From Ktedonobacteraceae bacterium (GTDB lineage: Bacteria; Chloroflexota; Ktedonobacteria; Ktedonobacterales; Ktedonobacteraceae), in assembly GCA_017354095.1 (NCBI GenBank), contig JAFMRP010000309.1, forward strand, positions 1-6,196: a stretch of DNA of 6,196 bases, written 5' to 3'. Each line of letters begins with the position of its first letter. Positions within the stretch are counted from its first letter, which is position 1. The position numbers and the translations under genes were made by a program. The notes under the pieces were generated by a model, which saw nothing but the letters and a program-made list of their open reading frames with translations, did no database searches and was not told where the DNA came from. Below, piece after piece: positions 1 to 5,068 of the stretch.

Positions 1-235
1 AGCGCTGTACAATTTCAGTGACGGTTGCCGCGACCTGGTCGCGCTGGCTGACATCGGCCTGATAGCAGGAGAGATGGGGGCCAAGCTCGGTGGCAGTGGC
101 GTTCAGCTTTTCTTCGTCGCGGCCGATGATGGCGACGCGGGCGTCTTCTTTGCGCACAAACGCCTCGGCAATAGCTTTTCCCATGCCGCTGTTGCCTCCG
201 GTGATGAGGATGTTGCGCGTTCGCGGTGCGTTCAT
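1..235 (-). CDS. Short-chain dehydrogenase/reductase, N-terminal part (cut by left edge)
   Basis: An open frame of 78 codons starts with ATG at 235 and runs off the left edge, so only the N-terminal third of a typical ~250-residue SDR is present. Residues 9-21 read ILITGGNSGMGKA, the glycine-rich TGxxxGxG dinucleotide-binding turn of the classical SDR Rossmann fold. IIGRDEEKL follows near residues 40-48 (end of beta-2, often NADP-selective through the Arg), and an ADVS motif near 65-68 is the usual acidic residue contacting the adenine. The start is supported by a strong ribosome binding site, AAGGAG at 245-250 on the minus strand, 9 bases upstream. The catalytic Ser-Tyr-Lys residues lie outside the window, so the substrate cannot be guessed. 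It is divergent from a LysR-type regulator and is probably its target. Family assignment is firm; the exact reaction is unknown. Confidence 0.9.
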   Translation of the reverse strand, partial: MNAPRTRNILITGGNSGMGKAIAEAFVRKEDARVAIIGRDEEKLNATATELGPHLSCYQADVSQRDQVAATVTEIVQR

Positions 236-303
236 GTGGTATATCTCCTTTTTTTCATACTTGTGGCAGTGGATATGGTAAAGTAAGATTGATATATATG
301 TCC

Positions 304-321
304 AATATCATTGTGATATCA
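304..321. promoter_or_regulatory. Candidate LysR-type operator (LTTR box) between SDR and lysR genes
   Basis: The perfect inverted repeat ATATCA-TTG-TGATAT occupies 305-319 and contains T-N11-A (T306, A318), the general LysR-family recognition pattern. A further half site TGATAT lies at 290-295, on the SDR promoter side, and TGATATCA at 314-321 is itself an 8-base palindrome. The box ends about 10 bases before the regulator's ATG, so it would suit autorepression together with control of the divergent SDR. A weak plus-strand promoter could be TTGTGG (261-266) and TAAGAT (284-289), 17 bases apart. Binding is inferred from pattern and position only. Confidence 0.5.
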
Positions 322-328
322 GATACAT

Positions 329-1282
329 ATGCAGAGAATATCAAAGGTTGAACTGCGTCACCTGTATTACTTTGTCGCCGTTGCCGAGGAGTTGCATTTT
401 GGCCGCGCGGCCAGGCGCCTGGGGATGGCTCAGCCACCGCTGAGCCAGCAGATTCGCAAGCTGGAAGAGGAGATGGGGGCACAGCTTTTCCAGCGCAATA
501 AGCGCCATGTACAGTTAACCGAGGTTGGGGAGGTACTGCTGCGCGAGGCTCGCCAGACGCTGATCCAGGCTGAGCAGGCTATTGAGGCGACGCAAAAGGC
601 CAGTCGCGGAGAGATCGGGCGGCTGGCGATTGGTTTTGTCGGATCGGCTACCGGTGAGATACTGCCGCGCCTGATCCGGCGCTTTCGTGAGCGCTTTCCA
701 GAGGTTGAACTGCTGCTGCGCGAGATGACTACCGCGCAGCAGGTACGTGCGCTGCGCGATGGTCGCATCCACGTAGGTTTACTGCGTCCGCCTGTCAACG
801 ATAAAACGCTGCGCGTCGAAGTGCTGCACAAAGAGCCGCTGATCGCGGCGCTGCCCACGGACCATCCACTGGCTACCCATGAGCCCTTCTCACTGCGGGA
901 CCTGGAGCATGAGTCCTTCATCATGTTTCCGCGTCAGCTGGGCGCGGGCCTGTATGACCAGGTCATCAGTCTGTGTCAGAGCGCTGGCTTCAGCCCACAG
1001 GTCGCGCAAGAGGCGGTGCAGATGCAGACCATCCTGGGGCTTGTTGCCGCCGGGCTGGGTGTATCGCTCGTGCCCGCTTCAGCCAGCTATCTACGCAGCG
1101 CGGGGGTTGTTTACCAGGATCTATCTCCCACTACGAAGTATATCAACATGGCCATGGCCTGGCACGACGCGCCGATCCCCACGCTGCTCGCCTTTCTGCA
1201 GGTCGCGCGCTCATGTGTGGAGGGCCGTAAACGTACGAAGCCCGGCCCCGATGGGACCGGACTTCGTAGCAAAGCAAGGTGA
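329..1282 (+). CDS. LysR-family transcriptional regulator
   Basis: This 317-residue protein is a DNA-binding regulator of the LysR family. Residues 8-66 form the winged helix-turn-helix; LHFGRAARRLGMAQPPLSQQ (22-41) is the recognition part and closely matches the family consensus. A linker helix spans about 67-92. Residues 94-295 form the two-lobed periplasmic-binding-protein-like co-inducer domain, resembling the BenM/CatM (aromatic-compound) branch; LVAAGLGVSLVPAS (238-251) is a typical signature. ATG 329 is the only plausible start, because no other in-frame start lies before the conserved HTH, although there is no clear Shine-Dalgarno sequence. The domain ends near residue 298. The last ~17 residues (from about K301) are an odd basic tail encoded by a palindrome at 1234-1268. 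The gene is divergent from an SDR gene and probably regulates it. The inducer is unknown. Confidence 0.95.
   Translation: MQRISKVELRHLYYFVAVAEELHFGRAARRLGMAQPPLSQQIRKLEEEMGAQLFQRNKRHVQLTEVGEVLLREARQTLIQAEQAIEATQKASRGEIGRLAIGFVGSATGEILPRLIRRFRERFPEVELLLREMTTAQQVRALRDGRIHVGLLRPPVNDKTLRVEVLHKEPLIAALPTDHPLATHEPFSLRDLEHESFIMFPRQLGAGLYDQVISLCQSAGFSPQVAQEAVQMQTILGLVAAGLGVSLVPASASYLRSAGVVYQDLSPTTKYINMAMAWHDAPIPTLLAFLQVARSCVEGRKRTKPGPDGTGLRSKAR
1234..1268. repeat. Long palindrome overlapping the 3' end of the LysR gene
   Basis: TACGAAG (1234-1240) pairs perfectly with CTTCGTA (1262-1268). After a single C/A mismatch, CCGG (1242-1245) pairs with CCGG (1257-1260), and an inner CCC/GGG pair closes a three-base loop. 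The result is a nearly continuous 35-base hairpin ending 14 bases before the stop codon. No T tract follows, so it is not a standard intrinsic terminator. It looks like a REP-type palindromic element that has been absorbed into the coding sequence, where it encodes residues ~302-314. It could also act as an RNA-stabilising 3' hairpin. Confidence 0.7.
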
Positions 1283-1363
1283 GGGAGGAAGAGAGAGCAA
1301 GAATTATGTATGCAGCAAAGATCTAACTCTCACATAAGTACATACGCGCGCGGTTACAGTGCA

Positions 1364-1372
1364 TGCTATAAT
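1364..1372 (+). promoter_or_regulatory. Extended -10 promoter for the HD/Cas4-like gene cluster
   Basis: TGCTATAAT contains a perfect -10 hexamer (TATAAT, 1367-1372) preceded by the extended TGn element. No good -35 is present 16-18 bases upstream (the bases there are alternating CG), which is typical of extended -10 promoters. Transcription would start near 1379-1380, giving a leader of about 48 bases before the ATG at 1427. It lies downstream of the LysR gene and would drive the three following genes. Confidence 0.6.
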
Positions 1373-1426
1373 AAAGCCACGTACGGAAAAAATCGCATAG
1401 AAATCGTAAATGTAGCGAGGAGACGA

Positions 1427-2026
1427 ATGCCAACACGTAACGATGCCTACACGCTGATGACCGAACATGTAAAGAACGAAAATCTGCAAAAACATATGCT
1501 TTCAGTGGAAGTAGCGATGCGCTTCTACGCCCGTAAATATCAGCAGGATGAAGAACTGTGGGCGATGGCCGGGCTACTGCATGATTGCGACTATGAAGAA
1601 TATCCCGATCTGCACGAACACACCCAGGTTTCCGCGCGCTGGCTGCGCGAGGCCGGCTATGATGAGCGCATTATTTACGCCATTCTGGCGCACAATGACC
1701 TCAACCTGGAGACACACCCGCGCACAGACCTGCTCTCAAAGGCGCTTTATGCCTGTGATGAGATAACCGGGATGGTCACTGCAACTGCATTGGTGCGCCC
1801 CAATAAGAGCATTATCGGGTTGGAGGCTTCGTCGGTGCGCAAGAAAATGAAGGCGAAGGGCTTTGCCGCCGGAGTCAATCGCGAGGATCTTTTTAAGGGG
1901 GCGGAACTGTTGGAAGTTGATCTGAATGAGCATATCGCGTTTGTGATCCAGGCCATGTCCAGCATCGCTGACACACTTGGCCTGGCAGGCACACAGGAGC
2001 GCGAACAGGATACTGTGGCTTCGTAG
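1427..2026 (+). CDS. HD-domain phosphohydrolase (COG2316-like)
   Basis: This 199-residue soluble protein belongs to the HD superfamily of metal-dependent phosphohydrolases. The metal ligands can be read in order: H23 (KHMLSVE), H52-D53 (GLLHDCDYE), H63/H65 (DLHEH), H89 (ILAHN) and D111 (ACDEITG). The LLHDCDYEEYP and CDEITG stretches resemble the COG2316 group of small stand-alone HD hydrolases, whose substrate is not established. The frame is open upstream to 1310, but the start at 1427 is chosen because GAGGAG at 1417-1422 sits just before it, a TATAAT promoter at 1367-1372 lies inside the longer version, and homology-like sequence begins only here. It is followed after 42 bases by the first half of a split Cas4-like nuclease in the same orientation, suggesting an operon. 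The C-terminal ~15 residues look disordered. Confidence 0.88.
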   Translation: MPTRNDAYTLMTEHVKNENLQKHMLSVEVAMRFYARKYQQDEELWAMAGLLHDCDYEEYPDLHEHTQVSARWLREAGYDERIIYAILAHNDLNLETHPRTDLLSKALYACDEITGMVTATALVRPNKSIIGLEASSVRKKMKAKGFAAGVNREDLFKGAELLEVDLNEHIAFVIQAMSSIADTLGLAGTQEREQDTVAS

Positions 2027-2068
2027 TGCTGGCGGTGAGATTGGCGGTCTATTATGGCGAGATAGACG

Positions 2069-2491
2069 ATGCAAAAGCGACAACTCCAGCAGGGCGATTC
2101 ATATCAATCGCAGCGTCTTTACACGGCCAGTGAAGTGGCGGAGTTTGAATATTGTCCTCTTGCCTGGTGGCACGAGCAATTCGAGCCACTTGTCCATAGC
2201 GATAGCGAGGAGCTTTTCGCCGAGCTGGTAGCTATGGAACATGAGCACGGCGCGCAGGCTCCCGGCCTGCCCGAGTATCAAGTGATCGAGCAGCTGCTGC
2301 TGCGTCGTGGAGCCTTTGAAGAGGGGATTGAGCAGCATCAAGAGCATGCTGCTGAGGTCGCGGAACTTGAGGAGGAGCGGATTGTCGTACCTGACAGCAG
2401 GGGGAGAATGCGTGTGCTGATCTGGCTGGCGCTTGGCATTCTGATTCTGGCTCTGCTGCTGGTTGCTGCCTCGTTCTTTCTAGCACGCTAG
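2069..2491 (+). CDS. Membrane-anchored N-terminal half of a split Cas4-like nuclease
   Basis: This 140-residue protein carries only the first part of a Cas4/RecB-type (PD-(D/E)XK) nuclease. LYTASEVAEFEYCPLAWW (17-34) matches the start of Cas4 proteins, where the cysteine (here C29) is the lone N-terminal ligand of the 4Fe-4S cluster. AFEEGIEQH (82-90) matches motif I, G-x3-H, with H90 as the expected catalytic histidine. An acidic helical stretch (~90-104) leads to a single transmembrane helix at ~114-138, preceded by RGRMR, predicting N-in/C-out topology. The metal-binding D, the ExK and the other three cysteines are absent; they occur in the gene at 2645. The two open frames are separated by 153 bases that include a dispersed repeat. 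The ribosome site is weak (GGCGAG about 10 bases upstream). The split-partner reading is an inference from motif complementarity and topology. Confidence 0.75.
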   Translation: MQKRQLQQGDSYQSQRLYTASEVAEFEYCPLAWWHEQFEPLVHSDSEELFAELVAMEHEHGAQAPGLPEYQVIEQLLLRRGAFEEGIEQHQEHAAEVAELEEERIVVPDSRGRMRVLIWLALGILILALLLVAASFFLAR

Positions 2492-2496
2492 CACGC
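2481..2496 (+). repeat. 8-bp tandem duplication at the stop codon of the Cas4 N-half gene
   Basis: TAGCACGC occurs twice in direct succession (2481-2488 and 2489-2496). The second copy supplies the TAG stop of the membrane protein. It lies 4 bases before the dispersed repeat that starts at 2500. It may be simple slippage or a relic of the repeat's arrival. Confidence 0.45.
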
Positions 2497-2499
2497 TCT

Positions 2500-2618
2500 T
2501 AGTGCAATCGCGTGATACTTCATGGGAAGAGGCAAAGGGCACGAATGGGCAACCTCAAGGACCCTTCCCGGCCTCTCCCCGCCCCTTGCCCCTACAGAGA
2601 CGGGGCGACTTTTCCCGA
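2500..2618. repeat. Dispersed structured repeat, copy A
   Basis: About 119 bases align with copy B at 4933-5055. Shared blocks in the same order are TAGTGCAATC, a GGGAA...GGC..AGGG stretch, GGGCAACCTCAAGG, a GCCCCTTGC-CCTACAGAGACG block differing at one base, and a GGCGA-TT-CCC end. Internal inverted repeats include AGAGGC (2528-2533) with GCCTCT (2571-2576) and GGGCAA (2547-2552) with TTGCCC (2586-2591). The copy fills most of the gap between the two halves of the Cas4-like nuclease. It resembles the GGGCAACC...CCCCTACA type of palindromic repeat that I recall from Chloroflexota genomes. That recollection is not verified here. Confidence 0.8.
2580..2614 (+). terminator. Weak intrinsic-terminator-like hairpin inside repeat copy A
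   Basis: CGCCCC (2580-2585) can pair with GGGGCG (2602-2607), followed shortly by a short T run within ACTTTT (2608-2613). The stem is GC-rich but only 6 bp with a 16-base loop, and it competes with the GGGCAA/TTGCCC pairing. It might partly attenuate transcription between the two Cas4-like genes. The equivalent stem is weaker in copy B. Confidence 0.25.
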
Positions 2619-2644
2619 GCACGTTTCGGGTTTATGGCTGATGT

Positions 2645-3211
2645 ATGAGTAACATTCTGCTCCCGGTTGGGCTAGGGCTGCTGCTGCTGGCAATCGCACT
2701 GCTGGTGCTGATCTTTAATGAGTGGCGTACACGGCGCACGCGGCTAATTGAAGAGCGGCAGCGAGCTTTAGGACTTCCCGCCGGGGATCTGGTATATGAA
2801 GATGCTGATGGGCAGGGCGAAACGCTCTCCTCCAGCGAGTATCCACTGGTGGGCAAGCCTGACTATGTAGTCCAGCTTGCCGACGGTCGTCTTGTCCCTG
2901 TCGAGCTGAAGCTTTCCGTGCATGATGCCACCGCCCCTTACAGTAACCATGCTGTACAGATCGCCGCCTACTGCCTGATTCTGGAAAGCTACGCCGAGCC
3001 GGAGGCCATACCGACTCATGGTATCGTACGCTATGCTGATCGTGATTTCATCATTGACTATACGCCCGCGCTGCGCAAAAAGGTGCTGCGGCTGCTCAGC
3101 GAGATGGATTACTGTTCGGAGCACATACCTCCGCCGCTGGCCCGGCAGAAGGTCTCCAAGTGTCGTGCCTGTGTTTTCCAGCCTATTTGTCCCGTTGGGC
3201 AGGGGAAATAG
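2645..3211 (+). CDS. Membrane-anchored C-terminal half of a split Cas4-like nuclease (PD-(D/E)XK, Fe-S)
   Basis: This 188-residue protein starts with a transmembrane helix (~4-24) followed by NEWRTRRTR, so it is predicted N-out/C-in with a cytoplasmic nuclease core. GKPD (70-73) gives the motif II aspartate D73, and VPVELK (84-89) gives the E87-x-K89 of motif III. Q105-x3-Y109 in VQIAAYC is the Cas4/RecB QxxxY motif. Near the C-terminus, C173-x2-C176-x5-C182 has the spacing of the three C-terminal 4Fe-4S cysteines of Cas4. The first Fe-S cysteine and the motif I histidine, normally upstream, are missing here but present in the gene ending at 2491. Cas4 proteins are Fe-S 5'-3' exonucleases in spacer acquisition, but no cas1, cas2 or CRISPR array is in view, so a CRISPR role is not supported. 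ATG 2645 is the only sensible start, although no clear Shine-Dalgarno precedes it. Confidence 0.85.
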   Translation: MSNILLPVGLGLLLLAIALLVLIFNEWRTRRTRLIEERQRALGLPAGDLVYEDADGQGETLSSSEYPLVGKPDYVVQLADGRLVPVELKLSVHDATAPYSNHAVQIAAYCLILESYAEPEAIPTHGIVRYADRDFIIDYTPALRKKVLRLLSEMDYCSEHIPPPLARQKVSKCRACVFQPICPVGQGK

Positions 3212-3253
3212 CGAGCCAGCCTTGTGGAGGGGGGGTGCCAAAATCCCGTACGA

Positions 3254-3344
3254 AACCCTTCACAACCCTTCACACGGCCTGTAGAGCCGATGCAACCCTT
3301 CACCAAACCCTTCACAGACCCCTCACAACCCTTCAACCCTTCAC
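3254..3344. repeat. Array of seven AACCCTTCAC units, near-helical spacing
   Basis: Units begin at 3254, 3264, 3294, 3306, 3317 (degenerate, GACCCCTCAC), 3327 (AACCCTTC only) and 3335. Steps are 10, 30, 12, 11, 10 and 8 bases, close to whole turns of B-DNA, so most copies would face the same side of the helix. The 20-base interruption after the second unit holds a small inverted repeat, CGGC/GCCG (3275-3278 and 3286-3289). The array starts 42 bases after the Cas4-like gene. The unit is far too short for a CRISPR repeat and there are no unique spacers. It could be a cooperative protein-binding array or a simple minisatellite. Confidence 0.85.
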
Positions 3345-3717
3345 ACTGTAACGGACGACCGGACATCAGAAGGGTGCGTCGCACAGATAACATAGATGGT
3401 TGATAGCCTTTCTCTGCCTTGAATTGACAATCCTCAGCAAGCGAATTAGACTAGAGCTATTAAAGGGTTGCACACGCTGAATTGAGCATTTTTCAGCATC
3501 GTCCAAAGAGAGATTATATCTGCTGATATCACTGTGGTGTTATTTTGGCTTGAGATTAGAATAGTTACTCCCCAGAATTGACCCCATGCCAGCAGCCTGA
3601 AAACGCCTGGAAGTGCCCCAGACATCGAACGTCGCTTTTGCGTTTTCATATAAAAATATTATTCTGAGAAAACAGAGCAACCTACCGGTGCAGGCTTCAT
3701 AAAAAGGGAAAGAAGAT
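3345..3717. other. Gene-free AT-richer region upstream of the cyclodeaminase gene
   Basis: No convincing gene is present in these ~370 bases. Small features visible are GTGCG-T-CGCAC near 3375-3385, a hairpin GCTGAA (3476-3481) with TTCAGC (3492-3497), and the palindrome TGATATCA at 3524-3531, the same octamer as in the LysR operator region. A stretch at 3564-3590, read on the minus strand, contains TGGGGTCAATTCTGGGG. This resembles terminal repeats of some insertion sequences and may be an IS remnant. A minus-strand frame of 67 codons (3446-3649) lacks family character and is judged spurious. Confidence 0.5.
3625..3654 (+). promoter_or_regulatory. Possible promoter of the cyclodeaminase gene
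   Basis: TATAAA (3649-3654) is a 5/6 match to the -10 consensus, with a poor -35, TCGAAC (3625-3630), 18 bases upstream. TATTAT (3657-3662) is an alternative -10. The region is AT-rich compared with its surroundings and would give a leader of about 50-60 bases before ATG 3718. The call rests on base composition and position only. Confidence 0.3.
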
Positions 3718-4935
3718 ATGAGAACAGAGCATGAAGTTGTGGAGTTGAGTGGGCATATTATTGATTCCTGGACATTGCCCCGAGCCTGGGATTCTATTAT
3801 GGATCGCGGCGGTAATTTTGTGGTTGAAGAGATGCGAGTAGGTGCATCTAAAGATGAAACAAGCTATGTGCGAATGAAAGTCGAGGCACCTGACGCAGAG
3901 GTATTGGAGCTCATCCTCTCCGAGTTGCAGCAGTTTGGCGTTGAGCTCGTACATGGTGGTGATGCTCATATTGCGCTGGTGGAGCGAGATGGCATCCTGC
4001 CCAGCAAATTCTATTCCACGACCAACCTGCCGACTGAGGTACGCATTGAGGGAGAGTGGGTCGAGGTTGAAAACATCGAAATGGATGTGATCATCGTCGT
4101 AGATACGCAGGCTCGCCGCGCTTTCTGTAAACCGATGCACGAGGTAAAGGCAGGTGAGCAGATTGTGGTAGGGCATAATGGCGTTCGCGTTCATCCATAT
4201 GCACGCAAGCGCGAGCGTGAAACCTTTGCTTTTATGCAATCCGATGTTTCCAGCGAGAAAGTAAAGGTTTTGCAGATTAAAGCCATTGCCAGGCAGATGC
4301 GGGCATGCCGCGAGCGTCAAGAAAAGATTCTCTTTGTTCTAGGGCCTGCTGTGATCCATACGGGAGCCGGTCGTTATATAGCGGAGCTGATACGTAGAGA
4401 TTTTGTGCAGGTCATTTTCGGGGGCAACGCCATCGTGACACATGATGTAGAGGCGGCATTGTTTGGTACATCGTTGGGGGTGAACCTGAAAAGTGGGGAA
4501 CAAGTAGAGGGGGGGCATCGCAATCATTTGCGAGCTATTAACACCATTCGCGATATCGGTTCTCTGGAAAAAGCGGTAGAGATGGGATTTCTCACCGAAG
4601 GTATCACCTATGAGGCAATAAAGCACCAGATACCGATGGTACTGGCCGGTTCTATTCGAGATGATGGTCCCATGCCGGGGGTGATCTCGGATATGGTTAT
4701 TGCGCAACGCCGTATGCGTGAGGAGGTTCAAGGTGTGGGACTAGCGATACTGTTGTCCAGTATGTTGCATGCCATAGCCACCGGGAATATCCTCCCCGCG
4801 CACGTGCAAACGATCGTTGTCGATATGAATCCGGCAGTTGTCACGAAATTGTCGGATCGCGGAAGCTTTCAAGCGGCTGGATTGGTGACCGACGTAGAGC
4901 TTTTCCTCCGTGAGTTACTCGAAGCGCTGTCGTAG
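3718..4935 (+). CDS. Ornithine cyclodeaminase-type LOR/SDH domain protein (TIGR00300 family)
   Basis: This 405-residue cytosolic protein matches the TIGR00300 family in length and motifs. The N-terminal part (about 1-170) is the LOR/SDH conserved region (ELSGHIIDSWTLPRAWD, then GGNFVVEEMRVG, then GGDAHIALVERDGILP). The C-terminal part carries a Rossmann-like nucleotide-binding region, with VLGPAVIHTGAG (207-218), VIFGGNAIVTHDVEAALFGT (232-251) and GGHRNHLRAINTI (265-277). Archaeal members (Methanococcus) and the C-terminal half of cyanobacterial ArgZ/AgrE convert ornithine to proline and ammonia using NAD. This protein lacks the arginine dihydrolase domain fused in the cyanobacterial enzymes, so it would act on free ornithine. 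C137 in AFCKPMHEV and D316 lie in family-like contexts. The start is backed by a purine-rich GGGAAAGAAG site just upstream. It stands alone, with a ~500-base upstream region and a dispersed repeat starting at its stop codon. Confidence 0.85.
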   Translation: MRTEHEVVELSGHIIDSWTLPRAWDSIMDRGGNFVVEEMRVGASKDETSYVRMKVEAPDAEVLELILSELQQFGVELVHGGDAHIALVERDGILPSKFYSTTNLPTEVRIEGEWVEVENIEMDVIIVVDTQARRAFCKPMHEVKAGEQIVVGHNGVRVHPYARKRERETFAFMQSDVSSEKVKVLQIKAIARQMRACRERQEKILFVLGPAVIHTGAGRYIAELIRRDFVQVIFGGNAIVTHDVEAALFGTSLGVNLKSGEQVEGGHRNHLRAINTIRDIGSLEKAVEMGFLTEGITYEAIKHQIPMVLAGSIRDDGPMPGVISDMVIAQRRMREEVQGVGLAILLSSMLHAIATGNILPAHVQTIVVDMNPAVVTKLSDRGSFQAAGLVTDVELFLRELLEALS

Positions 4936-5055
4936 TGCAATCTCGCGAGACCGCTTTGGGAAAGGAGGCAGAGGGTATGAGCGGGCAACCTCAAGGGCCC
5001 CTCTCATCTACCCAACGGCCCCTTGCTCCTACAGAGACGAGGCGATTCCCCAAGC
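4933..5055. repeat. Dispersed structured repeat, copy B
   Basis: This is the second copy of the repeat at 2500-2618, in the same orientation. Similarity begins with TAGTGCAATC, whose first three bases are the stop codon of the cyclodeaminase gene, and ends near the CAAGCGGG after GGCGATTCCCC. Internal pairing differs from copy A: GGGTATGAG (4973-4981) can pair with CTCATCTACCC (5003-5013), leaving a 2-base bulge. The copy fills the gap between two convergent genes, where it might serve as a bidirectional 3' structure. Confidence 0.78.
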
Positions 5056-5068
5056 GGGTCTGGTCCAT

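Noticed and set aside
430..924. A 164-codon minus-strand frame opposite the LysR gene
   Set aside because: It is Ser/Arg-rich low-complexity sequence produced by the antisense of a GC-rich gene.
1310..1426. A 39-residue N-terminal extension of the HD-domain protein
   Set aside because: The extra stretch contains a perfect -10 promoter, shows no domain character, and the ATG at 1427 has GAGGAG just upstream.
2069..3211. A CRISPR-Cas adaptation module
   Set aside because: Only Cas4-like motifs are present. No cas1, cas2, effector gene or repeat array is visible, so a role in spacer acquisition cannot be claimed.
3254..3344. CRISPR array
   Set aside because: The repeated unit is only 10 bases, spacing is about one helical turn, and there are no unique spacers of CRISPR length. 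The nearby Cas4-like genes made it worth considering, but the structure does not fit.
3109..3393. A minus-strand frame with a repetitive Lys-Gly-Cys-Glu-Gly-like pattern
   Set aside because: The repetition is just the translation of the AACCCTTCAC array and antisense of the Cas4-like gene.
3446..3649. A 67-codon minus-strand frame in the gene-free region
   Set aside because: It has no family resemblance, covers the suspected IS remnant and hairpin, and has no good ribosome binding site.
3697..4320. A 207-codon minus-strand frame opposite the cyclodeaminase gene
   Set aside because: It is antisense to a clear family member, with no recognisable motif or ribosome site of its own.
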